From the NCBI RefSeq assembly GCF_031755915.1, contig NC_083380.1, positions 15,953,001 through 16,017,000 of the forward strand: DNA of 64,000 bases, written 5' to 3'. Each line of letters starts with the position of its first letter. Position 1 is the first letter of the stretch. Of this stretch, positions 42,021 through 54,797 are shown in pieces. The position numbers and the translations under genes are program-made. The notes under the pieces were generated by a model. The model saw only the letters and a list, made by a program, of their open reading frames with translations, was not told where the DNA came from and ran no database searches. The stretch is from Ziziphus jujuba (taxonomy: Eukaryota > Streptophyta > Magnoliopsida > Rosales > Rhamnaceae).

Positions 42021-44736
42021 ATGGAAAGACAAGAGCAAAACCCATCGTTAGGCACACCCCTTATTCAAGTTTGGGAAGATAATGGAGCTCATAACAGAAA
42101 AGTTATAAATCATAGTAAAGGAGAGATTATCGAGGAAGTAAAGAAGCAGTTACGGCTAGCAGGGCCTATGATATCCGTGAACCTATTGCTCTATTTCTTG
42201 CGCATGATTTCTGTGATGTTTGTTGGTCATCTTGGTGAGCTTTCTTTATCTGGTGCATCCATGGCTACTTCTTTTGGATCAGTCACAGGTTTCAGCTTGC
42301 TGGTGAGTTGGGTTTGCCTCTCTAATTGCTAATCTACATCATACGGCTTTTTCTTGAGTGCAATGATATGAAAATCCATTACAGATATTGCTTTCTTAGT
42401 GAGGAATCGAACTCATACCATTATTGAAATTTGCTTCCCAAGCAGTTTTGCGAAATGCATATGTACCTAAATTTATCTGCCATTAACATATTTAAGTCGT
42501 CCCTAATGGTTAATAAGGTAAGCAAAAACCGAAGATTGGACTTCCTTTATCCCCAAATATTATGCACTAACTATTCAATTGCAAGTTTAAAAAATAAGCC
42601 CTTTAGATTTCTAAGCTCTTATCTTACACTGGGATCTTAAATTCTATTACAAGTTTTTAACTTTATTTATGAAAAATGATAATTTAGTTTTCATAAAGGA
42701 AAAGGTTGCAACTTTTATCTCTTTTTCTCCATTTCAAATTATCTTTTTGGGTTTTGTTTGAGTAGCTGGGACTGTCAACTGCATTAGAGACATTATCAGG
42801 ACAGGCATATGGAGCAAAACAATATCATATGATGGGCATATACATGCAGAGAGCCATGTTTGTTCTTTTACTTGTTAGTATACCTCTTTCCATTATTTGG
42901 GCAAACACAGGATCCATTCTAACTTTCCTAGGCCAAGATGCTGCAATAGCAGCAGAAGCAGGACAATATGCTCGTTTTATGATCCCGAGCCTTTTCGCCT
43001 ACGGTCTTCTTCAGTGCTTCATCAGATTCTTACAGACACAAAGCATCATTTTCCCGATGATGCTGTGTTGTGGTGTCACAACTGTACTCCATATCTTTAT
43101 CTGTTGGTTTCTGGTATTGAATTCTGGACTTGGAAACAGGGGAGCTGCCATGGCAATTTGCATCTCTTATTGGATCAATGTGCTATTGTTGGCTCTTTAT
43201 GTCAAATTCTCTTCCACTTGTGCAAAAACTTGGACAGGATTTTCGAAGGAAGCTTTGCAAAAAATCCCAAATTTTCTTAAACTTGCTATTCCTTCAGCTG
43301 TTATGGTGTGGTAATTTCTCTTTCATTGTGTTCCCATATGTCATGGCCTCGTATGCGAAATTGCGTATTTTCTTGGTCATTATATATTTCTTTGTGGCAA
43401 AGTTTTACCCATTACATTCTAATGCTGTCTATCGTGATGTTTTTGCAATGGTTCTGAACAGCTTGGAGTTATGGTCATTTGAAATGATGGTTTTTTTATC
43501 TGGTCTTCTACCAAATCCCGAGCTAGAAACCTCTGTTCTTTCTGTAAGGTTAGATTTGAACCGTAATAACAATAATAAAAATCAAGTAAAACATAAAATT
43601 TCTTCTTTTTTGTAGGCTGAGTTTTATATAGGATTCAACGTTTTTAACTTTCTTACTAACTAAGTTGACCAATATTTCCAGCCTTAACACATGTGGAATA
43701 GTGTATATGATCCCTCTCGGACTAAGTGCTGCTGTAAGGTGAGCTTTGTTGCAAAAGGAATATAAAAAGTCTAGCTAATTTGTAATCACTGCTATTCTAC
43801 ACATTGTTTGCAAATGAAATGGAAATGACCTTTTTTTAACACATTCCATGGTTCTGATTCAATATTTCTCATGATTTCTGTTTTTGCTTTATGATTTATA
43901 GCATTCGGGTTTCAAACGAATTAGGAGCAGGACATCCAGAAGCAGCTCGCTTAGCCGTGCATGTTGTCTTGGTCTTGGTCATTGCTGAAGGTTTATTGCT
44001 TGGAGCAGTCCTTATGTTGATACGTAACATTTGGGGCTATGCTTATAGCAATGAAGCCGAAGTAGTCGAATATTTAGGGAAAATGATGCCAATTCTTGCA
44101 ATATCCAACTTTGTAGATGGACTCCAGAGTGTTCTTTCAGGTTTTTATAAAACAATCATTTTCTATTCATTATTTTAAACAGAATTTGAAGGACAAAACC
44201 CTCTTGGTATTTGCAATTATATAGCTATTTCCATCGCATTTAACACCGGTAGAAAAATTGAATCACAAAGTTGAACATTCTTAGGAAATGCTAGAGGTTG
44301 TGGCTGGCAAAAGATTGGAGCTTATGTGAATCTAGGATCCTACTATTTGGTTGGAATTCCATCAGCTATTCTATTGGCATTTGTCTTCCATATTGGTGGA
44401 GAGGTTTACTCTTAGTGCCTCAATTTTATTATTGTTATTGTTATTATATGTTAACTTAGGATACAAGCAAGTGACTTTGTGAATTATTGGTTTGAATAGG
44501 GTCTCTGGTTGGGAATGATATGTGCACTCATTGTACAAGCTTTATCCCTTTTCGCTATCACCATTCGCACGAACTGGGAGCAAGAAGTAACATCTCTCTC
44601 TCTCTCTCCCTCTCTCCAATTTTTGGGTTTTTTTTTTTTTTTTTTTCCTTCATCTGACTTGCGTCATTCTGTCTAGACAAACAAGGCTGCAGAGAGAGTC
44701 TGCAATTCAAAACTTCCTATAGTTGCAGTCTCATGA
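42021..44736 (+). CDS. MATE/DTX-family efflux transporter, intact (copy 4)
   Basis: The exons are 42021-42302, 42766-43310, 43462-43548, 43682-43738, 43902-44140, 44285-44403, 44500-44586 and 44677-44736, all with GT-AG borders. They are the same eight lengths as copy 3 and give 491 residues. Differences from copy 3 are scattered: exon 2 begins LGLSTALE where copy 3 has MGLSSALE, and the protein ends in a Leu-Pro-Ile-Val-Ala-Val-Ser stretch. The signature segments [23 protein letters not shown] and [10 protein letters not shown] are kept. No stop, frameshift or lost splice site was seen, so it should encode a full twelve-helix exporter. Introns are shorter than in copy 3. The upstream region is shared in part with the relic at 10408 and, inverted, with the pseudogene at 61061. 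The substrate is unknown. Confidence 0.93.
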
Positions 44737-46594
44737 TATATGCCTAACTGTGACCACCAAGAAACTTCATTGCTAATCTTTGGAGGACATAACTATCAGA
44801 AGTTTTGGAATTTGGTGGTTTAACATGACAATGGTGGAGGATGACATTCAGTACTTATTGGCTGACAATGTTGATGATGTATGAAGACTCAAAAGTTGCA
44901 GAGCTGTCTTGTATTTGGCTTTTGTAATATACTCTGCCTTTGATTGATGGATTGGCTTCCTTTCTACGTAGTTGTTAGACATTTCCACATATTGTGTACT
45001 ATGCCATTCAGTGAATTTGAGAACTAGTTTGCTAGAAGGTAGAGTTTTTATTTTTTCCCTCCTCTTTAATTAACATTGATAATTCGCTTTTTCATAGGAC
45101 TAGAAGGTAGAGATAATCAAACAGGTTTATATATTTTTGGAGAGATAGAGGAGTGCTTTTACTTGCATTAAGTGGAGGAAGTGTTTCACCATGTAGCTAT
45201 ACCAATAACTCTATGCCCATTAGCAAAAGACAAGAAGTCATATTTTAACTACTTGAATTTTTTTACCAATAAATCCCCGTAATTTTTATGTAAATATTTG
45301 TAACTGGCATTTCCACAATTTTAATATACTCACTTTATTTCATGTGAAAACTTTAAAAATTAAGCAGAAAAAGAAAAAGAATTGAGTAAGAAAAATATAA
45401 CCGGTGCTTCTATAATATGCTCACTTTTATATAACTTGCCACTTCTATAGTCAAATTTGACCATAAAAAAAAAAAAAAAGATTTTTTTTATTTACTAAAG
45501 TGTATTTATAAGGGCCTACATTGTATCTATATGGTCTCCTAACCTCATAAATAGAAAGATAAACAAAAGACTTTTTAAAAAAAAAAATATAAAATAAACG
45601 ATGAAATAAAGATTTAATATTTGCTTGGATATAGAAATGGTAAAAATATACTTTTTATAAGTAAATGTAGTCAAAAATCAATTTTAGAAGAGTTAAAGGA
45701 GAATTTTCCAGAACCCACTTAGAAAATTATCACTTGGGTTTTAAAAATAAAATTAGTTATCACTTAGGTTAAAAAGGTAACATTATTATGATTATTATTA
45801 TTACTACTATTATTTTATCTCTTTTTTCCTTCTCTAAACTACCATTTTAGGTGGTTTGTCAAATATTTCCTCTGCTTAGTAGTTTCTCACCAACTTCGAT
45901 TTGGGTCTTTATTATTTGACATATAATTTCCCGTGGATTTGGTTTTTAGTTAATCTTGTAAATTAAATTGGATTTTTTTTTTCAAAAAGGGAAGATTATA
46001 TTAAACGTCATTTGGCACTGTTTCAGCGTACTTTTTCCACAGTTATTAATTTTCTTTTTCCTGTACAACGTTATTAAAATAATGTTGGAAGTCTCTAAGG
46101 ATAAGATTATATGAATATGTACATGAGAAGCATGGCAGACCTGCAGACGATATTGACTAGACCTCAATTTTTTATATTCTTTATTACCAATTGAGGAAAT
46201 ACAATATATATATATATATATATATATATTTTTGATAAATGAGGAAAGCCAATATACGTTAATCCAAAAAACAAAATACAACTTTGATTATGTTTCCTGC
46301 TTTTCCGCTAAATGCCAACCTGAATATGAAAATATTCATTTGTCTTTATGCAGCTTTTTGTATTTTTTTAGTTTTTGCTTTGACTGTGATTATGAAGCTT
46401 ACCAATTTTTTTATAATTTTTTTGTCCTTTTTTTTTTTTTTTTTTTTTTAAACACCAAGTGTTGATACCTACCCTCCCTTCTTTTATTTTTATTTTGCGT
46501 ATTAGTTATGAACTAATGAACTCTGACAAGTCAATTATGCATATGAATTGGACACATTCCTATGAACTCTGCCTGTGCCTCATTCTAAAAATAT
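44737..46594. other. Intergenic DNA after MATE copy 4
   Basis: Contains the probable 3' UTR of copy 4, then AT-rich sequence with A and T runs and a (TA)n tract near 46205-46229. No gene recognised. Confidence 0.55.
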
Positions 46595-47170
46595 CTAAGT
46601 AGAAAATAGAGAGAGAGAGGAACAAAAGGAACCTTCAAACACATTAAACCACAGTCCGCTACCATTATTCCCAAAAAATTCGAATTTATGAGAATTGAAT
46701 TGGTTATATACTTTAACAATCCATTCACATGTGGATCAGAATTTTGGAAGAAAGACGCAACCAATAAGAAGTTCAATCCTAAAAAGTCAGTTAAAATTTT
46801 AAGATTCGAATATCTTCGAATCTGATATTCAATTGAATTATTATTTTTCATAAAAGTTTAAGCTATTAATGTATATCAAGCTTTTGCAACAAAACACACC
46901 GAAGATTAAAGTTTGTCAATGGCCATGAGCATGGATTAATGCACCTTGGCTAATTCAAATAGGACTTAGAAACAGGGGAATTGCCTTGACACAATTGCAT
47001 GAGTATGGTTCATTATTTTTGGACTAAGTGGTGTTTTAAGGTGAGCTATAATGTAAACCGTATATATACAAGTAGTTCTCCTTCGCTAGCAATCTTGGAA
47101 AACTTTTGCGATAAACTTTTTGGTCACTAAAATCTGCTGCTGACTTTTGGGATTTGATTTTCATGTTTTA
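46595..47170 (+). pseudogene. Highly degraded MATE relic
   Basis: A leader-like CTAAGTAGAAAATAGAGAG (about 46597) resembles the start region of copy 3. GGACTTAGAAACAGGGGAA (about 46963) matches exon 2. A TTTTTGGACTAAGTGGTG piece followed by AAGGTGAGC (about 47015-47045) matches exon 4 and its donor. The next 120 bp resemble the following intron of copy 2. Most exons are gone. Confidence 0.65.
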
Positions 47171-48911
47171 GAAGTGAATAGCAGGGCCTGCTTTGTTGAC
47201 ATTTTGAAAATAAACATGTCCATACAACAAGTATGCTGGCATTAAAAAATTATTTTCTATTCTTTGTTTATTTTCAATTTATTGTATATATGGATGGTTT
47301 TTCTGGTATCCACCCTAAGTATCATATTGAAGACTCTATTTTCTAATTTATAATCAATTATTTATTGCTCTTTCTAATTACATAATCCTGTGTGCAATTG
47401 CTCAAGTTAGGATCGAGGTTTAACTGACTAATATCTTTTGCATAGGATATATCCACATACTATAAAAGCATCTCTAATAATAAAAATAGATTATTGTTTA
47501 TGTAAAATAAAAATTGACATCGTTTAAATATAGATAGTATAAATATACAATTTATTTTTATATTTTTTTTCCAATAATAATGTATAAAAGATTATTTATG
47601 GTTATTAATAAATAATATATATTTTATTAAATTTTATTCTTTTTTGAAAAAACTGATTTTTAAAAAAAAAAATTTATTTTTAAAAAAATTCACAATGTTT
47701 GATGGAGTTTCCGTAAGTAAAGGATCATATTGATAATTTCTATTTTTTTTTTTTTTTTATCATATCACCTTAACTGTATGTTTAGACAAACCCATTAAAA
47801 AAGTTTTGTTTGAATAGCTATCTATTTTTTTAACTTGGTAAAAAAAAAAAAAATTCTAGCAATACACAGAATGATTAGAAATGCTCTAAGCAGCCATATT
47901 TGCTAAGAAATCTAGGAGGAATTAAATATATATTACTAGCCTTTAAGTTGGGATCTCTAAATTTTTATTTTTATTTTTGTATGTTTAATATCCTTCAAGT
48001 TGCTAAGGGGAACCTAAAAGTTCATCAATTTTAATCTAAAATTTAATATTTTTTATTTTCCTTTCCGCATTTTTACTCTAACATATCTTTAGCACCAAAA
48101 TATATTATTAGTTATATTAAAAAAGTTATGAAATAACTAATTCTGATATTTAACAAATTAATTTACTAAAATTTGATCATATGGATAAAAGAGAGATTGA
48201 AAAACACCAGAATGTACTTTGCAGTTTGCATATACCGCAGTAGTCTCTCACATGCAATTAGACTGCGCATTCGACAAATTAGATAGAAATTAAGGCTCAA
48301 ATATTTTGCTATGTATTTTGCCCAATTGCGCAAGTAGTTCAGCTAAGACCCATCAATATCATATTAAAGTTTTTTTTGTTTTTTTTTTAATTTTTTTTTA
48401 CTACTCCTAAACAAAAGGAAAATAAAGTAGGAATTAATTTTGGTCCCAGCAAGAGACGAGATCAATATGTCAGGGCCCCAAGAGTTGACGTCAAAGACAT
48501 GTCTAGGGGATGAATTATTGATATTGCTTAATGCATAACAAAGAGGTCTGTGCAATTATAGATAATTGGATTAAATGAGAATAAATGTATGGCTGAGATT
48601 GATTGGAACCATCAAAACAAATTTCCATTAATTCCTTGTCCGCACTTCAAGTAAAGCCACGCTTCAAAGAATACCACGCTTCGCTCCGAACCTCCTTCCT
48701 CCAGTGATCCTACCGATGAAGAAAACTACATGACCACCAGTCTTCCAGCAACTCTCTTCCTTACTCCCCCTTCTGACTCATAATGCTCACACATATATTT
48801 CAACTAAACAATATAATGAATCAAGCACCTAATCCGTATTAGGAGGAATCAATCAGAGCATATAGATTAGAGACGGAGTTTTCTTTGCCACGGTCATGGA
48901 TAAAGCATATA
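47171..48911. other. AT-rich intergenic DNA
   Basis: No gene or clear mobile element was recognised between the MATE relic and the inverted pseudogene. Several long A and T runs are present. Confidence 0.5.
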
Positions 48912-49019
48912 TCATGAGACTATGACGATAGGAAGTTTCGAGTTGGTGACTCTCTCAGCAGCCTTGTTTGCCTAAATAAAATGAAGCAAGTGAGATGAAT
49001 AAAAGAAACAGAAACTAGA

Positions 49020-49040
49020 GAGAGAGAGAGAGAGAGAGAT
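49020..49040. repeat. (AG)n microsatellite
   Basis: A short AG run in the last intron of MATE copy 5. It is the minus-strand counterpart of the CT tract found there in other copies. Confidence 0.8.
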
Positions 49041-50687
49041 GTTACTCCTTGTTCCCACTTCGTGCGAATGGTGATAGTGAATAGAGATAAAGCTTGTACA
49101 ATGAGTGCACATATTATTCCCACCCAGAGACCCTCTTCAAACCAATAATTCACAAAGTCACTTGCTTGCTTGTATTCTAAGTTAACATGAAAAAAAATAA
49201 TAATAATAATAATCAAAAAACAAAAAACAAATTAAGGCAAAAAGAATTAATAAACCTCTCCACCAATATGGAAGACCAATGCCAATAGAATAGCTGATGG
49301 AATTCCAACCAAATAGTAGGATCCAAGATTCACATATGCTCCAAGCTTTTGCCACCCACATCCTCTAGCATTTCCTAACAATTAATGTTCAACTTTGTGG
49401 ATTCAATTTTGCTGCCAGTGTTAACATGCTAAAAAATAGCTATAAATTTTCAAATTCCAACAGCGTTTTGTCCTTCAATTCCACTTAAAATAATGAATAA
49501 GATGATTGTTGCTATAAGAACCTAAAAGAACACTTTGGAGTCCATCTAAAAAGTTGGATATTGCAGAATTGGCAACATTTTCGCTACACATTCGACCACT
49601 TCGGCTTCATTGGTATAAGCATAACCCCAGATGTTATGTATAGATATAAGGACTATTCCAAGCAATAAACCCTCAACGATAACCAAGGCCAAGGCAACAT
49701 GCACCACTAAATGTGCTGCTTCTGGATGTCCTGCTTCTAATTCATTTGAAACCCGAATGCTATAAATTAGAAAGCAAAATAGAAAACATGAGAAACTTTG
49801 AATCAGAATCAAGGAATGTGTTATAGATGTCATTTTTTATATATTTTTTATATACAGTATGTAGAATAGCAGTAATTAGATTTTGTATATGCCTTGAAAC
49901 AAATCTCACCTTACAGCAGTACTTAGTCCAAAAAGGGATCATTTATACTATTCCACATGTGTTAAGGCTGGAAATATTGTTAGAAATAGTTAGTAAAAAG
50001 TTAAAAATGCAGAATACTATTTAGAACCCAACCTAAAAAATCAAGAAATTAGGATTCAAATCTAACATTATAGAAAGAACAGAGGTTTCTAGCTTCGGAT
50101 TAGGAAGAAGACCAGATAAAAGAACCATCATTTCGAATGACTATATCTCCAAGCTATCCAAAAACATCATTGAAAAGTGCATTAGAAGTTGTAAAATTTT
50201 GCAACATGGAAATATGTAATGGCTAAGAAAATACATGATTTTGGTATACAAAACCATGACATATGGAACACAATGAAACAGAAATTACTAGACCATAACA
50301 GCTGAAGGAATAGCAAGTTTAAGAAAACTAAGATGTTTTGCAAAGATTCCTTTGAAAAGCCTGTCCATGCTTTTGCACAAGTGGGAGAGAATTTAACATA
50401 AAGTGCCAAGAACAGCATATTGATCCAATAAGAGATGCAAATTGCCATGGCAGCTCCCCTGTTTCCAAGTCCATATTTCAATACCAGAAACTAGGAGATA
50501 AATACGTGGAGTAAAGTTGGGATTCCAGAGCACAACATCATTGGGAAAACGATGCTTAGTGTTTACAAGAATCTGATGAAACACTAGAGAAGATTGTAGG
50601 CGAAAAGGCTCGAGGTCATAAAATAAGCATATTGTCCTGCTTTTGCTGCTATTGCAGCATCTTGGCCAAGGAAAGTTAGAATGGATC

Positions 50688-51075
50688 TGTTAGGTGTTGC
50701 ATATGCCATGCTAGAAGGCTCACATGGGACATTAGGTTAGCAGATGACTTAGTCTCCTACAACTTGGTCTTATCTCTGATTTGTTTTGAATTTGTTATAT
50801 TTGTTTCCTCGTTCTTAGCCACTCTGTGAAGTGGAGTACTGCTTTCCTAATTTTTATGAATGTTGTTATTTAGTTAGTATCTGTTTAAGCTATTTAAACT
50901 AAGACTTAAGGAATAAAAGGTAGACTTTAACACTAATTTTGGCATCAGAGCCACTTACCATCTTTTCTCTCTCTACACTCTTTCTCTCTCTACTTTCTTT
51001 CTCCCACTCTGTTTGCCTCTGTTTCTTACTCCCCAAAATAGAGGAGTATTTCACATACACACAAAGCCCACATCA
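50688..51075 (+). repeat. 5' LTR of the Gypsy element
   Basis: 388 bp, from TGTTAGG to CCCACATCA. It carries TTTTCTCTCTCTACACTC and related pyrimidine tracts shared with the right LTR. Confidence 0.85.
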
Positions 51076-54000
51076 TTGGTATCAAAGCAGGTTTACCATG
51101 GAGACCCATGGAAAGACTAATGCCGAAACGTTCAATAAAGTGAACTAGACCTTGTCTAGACGGAATCAAGTCTTGATTAGGTGCATGCCTCTATGCAGCA
51201 GGTGTTAATTGAACTCTAGGCGCTACGTTTGGCACAAAACCCACAACCTGTTCACCAGGAAATTAATCCATTCTCCACAGAAGAGTCTTCCAATAACCAT
51301 AATGAGGCCCACAACCCACATCTCAAACTACCAATTCTAAAATTTGATGGGGAAGACCTTTCTGGATAGATCTATAAAGCTGAGCAGTACTTTGAATACC
51401 AAAGAGTACTAGCAGAACAAAAACTACAAATAACATCCTTTCACTTAGAAGGAATTGTGCTACAATGGAATCATTGGCTTACCAAATTTCGGGAACCTTT
51501 GACATGGCCCGAACTCACCAAGGCAGTTCTCATCTACTTCGAACCAACAAACTTCGATGATCCTTCAGAAACTTTGACACGATTGAAGCAGACCACGATA
51601 GTTGCCGCTTATCAAGAGGCATTTGAAAGACTTTCGCAGAGAGTGGACAGGGTACTTGAAAACTTCTTGATTGGGTGCTTCATTGTCGGACTTTGAGATG
51701 ATATTCAGCTGGATGTTAAAATTAAACATCCCACCACCTTAGCTGAAACCATTGGTGTTGCACGGTTGATCGAGGAAAGGAACTAGTTGCAGAGGAAAAC
51801 TTTGACACCATACCGTGCCTCCTCTACCACGATGGTTCCTAAGGTAAATTCTAACTCCTTAGCAAGTTTGTTGGGATCGTCGCCCAATCTGCATAATAGC
51901 ATTACACCACCTGTTCATTGGATTTCAATTGAGGAAGCACGAGAACACCTCGAAAATTGGATTTGTTACTATTGTGATGAGAAATTTGTGTCGGGGCATC
52001 ACTGTGAGAAACCACAGCTATTCATGATTGCTGACTCCACCGAAACTTTTCAGGAGATAGAGAAAGAGGACTCAACTGAGTATGACCCCATGGAGGTGGT
52101 TCTAGAAATCTCCTACCACGTCATTACGGGAGCAAGCCATCAGCAAACAATTCGAGTGATGGGAAAGTTGCAGAACAAAGACATTGTAGTGCTGATTGAC
52201 GGAGATAGTACGTACAATTTCATTGACCAAGCTATAGTTTCCAATTTTAGTTTGCCAATTGTCAAGAGCAAGAAAATACAGGTCATGGTGGCCAACAAGG
52301 AGAAAGTAGAATGTGCGGGCCTCTGCCAAGCATTGACCATAAAAATTCAAGGTACATTTGTAACTGCAGATTATTATATATTACCTGTTGCTGCTCGTCT
52401 ACTTGTTCTAGGGGTTCAATGGCTTGCCACCCTTGGTCCAATTGAAATAGATTATTCCAAGTTAACCATGATGTTCAAGCAAGGAGGCAAGACTCACACG
52501 TTTCATGGGATAAATAAAAAAGGGATAGGAGTCTTAACCACTAAGGACTTATATGGACTACACGGCATTGGATTCCTCCTTCACCTTATCACACTCACTG
52601 ATTCAAACGAATCTCATCCAACAAATTTGGCGCAACTCCTTGATACGTTTTCTTCTATATTTTCTCTGCTCGCTTCACTACCACCACCAGGGGCACACGA
52701 TCATCACATTCCTCTCCAACTTGGTGCAGGGCCTATCAGTGTTAGGACATATCGATATCCATATTATCAGAAAATTGAAATCAAATGGATGGTCTGGGAA
52801 CTACTACAAGTTAGTCTCATTCGTCATAGTCACAGTCCATTTTCCTCATCGGTTCTGCTCGTAAAGAAAGTCGATGGCAAATAGCGGTTTTGTGTTGACT
52901 TCTGGGCATTGAATGACATCACCATTAAAGATAAGTTTCTTATTCCAGTGATTGATGAGCTACTTGATGAATTGTATGGTTTCAAATTTTTTTGCAAATT
53001 GGATCTTTGGGCTGGTTACCACCAAATCAGAGTACAAGAAAGTGACATTCATAAGATAGCCTTCCGCACCTATGATGGTCATTACGAGTTTGTGATAATG
53101 ATGTTCGGACTTACCAATGCTCCTAGCACCTTCCAAAGCATCATGAATGAGCTCTTTTGGCCCCATTTAATACAGTTCATTCTGGTTTTCTTTGACGATA
53201 TTTTGGTATATTCGAAGATATGGAAAAATCATCTTTCCCACTTGCAAATTGTTTTGTTGTTCTTATGTGATAATAGATTATTTACTAAGATATCTAAATG
53301 CAGGTTTGGAGTAAGCACAATTGATTATTTGGGCATATAATTTCGGACCAAGGAGTTGCCGTGGACCCATCCAAAATAGAGGCCACTCAAACGTGGCTAA
53401 CTCCCACAACAACCAAAGGAGTTTGGGGGTTTTTGGGCTTAGCAGGCTATTACTGCAAATTCATTCACCATTTTGGTGGGATAGCAGCTTTGCTAAATCG
53501 ACTTCTGTCCAAAGATGGCTTTCATTGGATCCAGAGGCCGCTACATCCTTCCAACAGTTGAAGACGGCTTTGACATCTCCACCCATTCTTGGTTTTCTAG
53601 ATTTCTCATAGCCATTTGTAATAGAACGTGATGCTAGTGATGTTGGATTAGAAGCAATCCTTACCCAAAATAATCGACCAATTGCCTATTAGAGTGAGGC
53701 CCTCAAAGAAGCTACCTTGATACTCTCTGCCTATGAGAAGGAGATGCTAGCCATAGTTAAGTCCATTCATAATTGGTGACCTTACCTATTGAGAAAATTG
53801 TTTACAATACGAACTGATCAGCGGAGTCTCTAGTACCTATTGAAGCAACAGATCACAACTCCGGCTCAAACAAGGTGGCTTCCAAAAATTATGGGATATG
53901 ACTACGTGGTGGAATACAAAAAAGGACCTAAGAACCAAGCAGCTAATTCTTTGTCTAGGGTGGGTGAATTCCATTGCTTGCACGTTTTCATGCCTTATGC

Positions 54001-54797
54001 AAAATGGTGGACCACACTTCACGACGAGGTGCAACATGACCCTTTCTATACCACGTGCACTAAGAGTCCATTACATTATCTGAGGGATGGTGTATGGTTT
54101 CATAACGGTGGGATTTTCCTAAATCCTTCTTCTTAATTGCTTTCCACCATTATTTCAAAATACCATTCCTCCCCTGTTGGCGGCCATTTTGGGTTTTATA
54201 AGACCCTGTCTCATTTGCAACGTTCATTCTCTTGGGCAAATATGCGAAAGGCGGTGAAAGAATTTTTACAGCGATGTGAGATATGTCAACGTTTTAAACA
54301 TGATAGCATGCAGCCAGGCGGCCTTCTCCAACCTCTTCCCATTCCCGAACGGGTTTGGTTTGACATTTCCATGATTTTATTGAAGGCTTATTGGTTTCTC
54401 AAGTCTTCTTGATTATAATGGTGGTTGTCGATCGATTGTCCAAATATGCTCATTTCACTGTCTTGAAGCACCCATTCACTACCCTTTTAGTAGCAAAGGC
54501 CTTTGTGAAGAATATTGTCCGCCTTCATGGTATTCCCACCTCAATTGTCAGTGACAAGAACAATATATTTCTTAGTACTTTATGGCATTCTTTCTTTCAA
54601 TTACAGGGCACACAATTGAAAATGAGCTATAGTTATCATCCTCAAACGGATGGCCAAACAAAAGTTGTTAACTGAGCATTGGAGCAATATTTAAGGTGTT
54701 TTTTAGGGGCTTGGGTTCATTCATGGGTGGATTGGCTTCCTTGGGCTGACTGTAGCTATAACACATCTATTCATTCTTCCACAAAATTGATCCCATT

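Larger units (their letters stand above)
33315..42140 (+). repeat. Segmental duplication, block B (partner of 4057-10520)
   Basis: This parallels block A from intron 1 of the MATE gene through its flank and on to the start of the next MATE gene. It holds about 2.1 kb (roughly 38600-40710) that block A lacks. Block A joins directly across that point. Confidence 0.8.
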
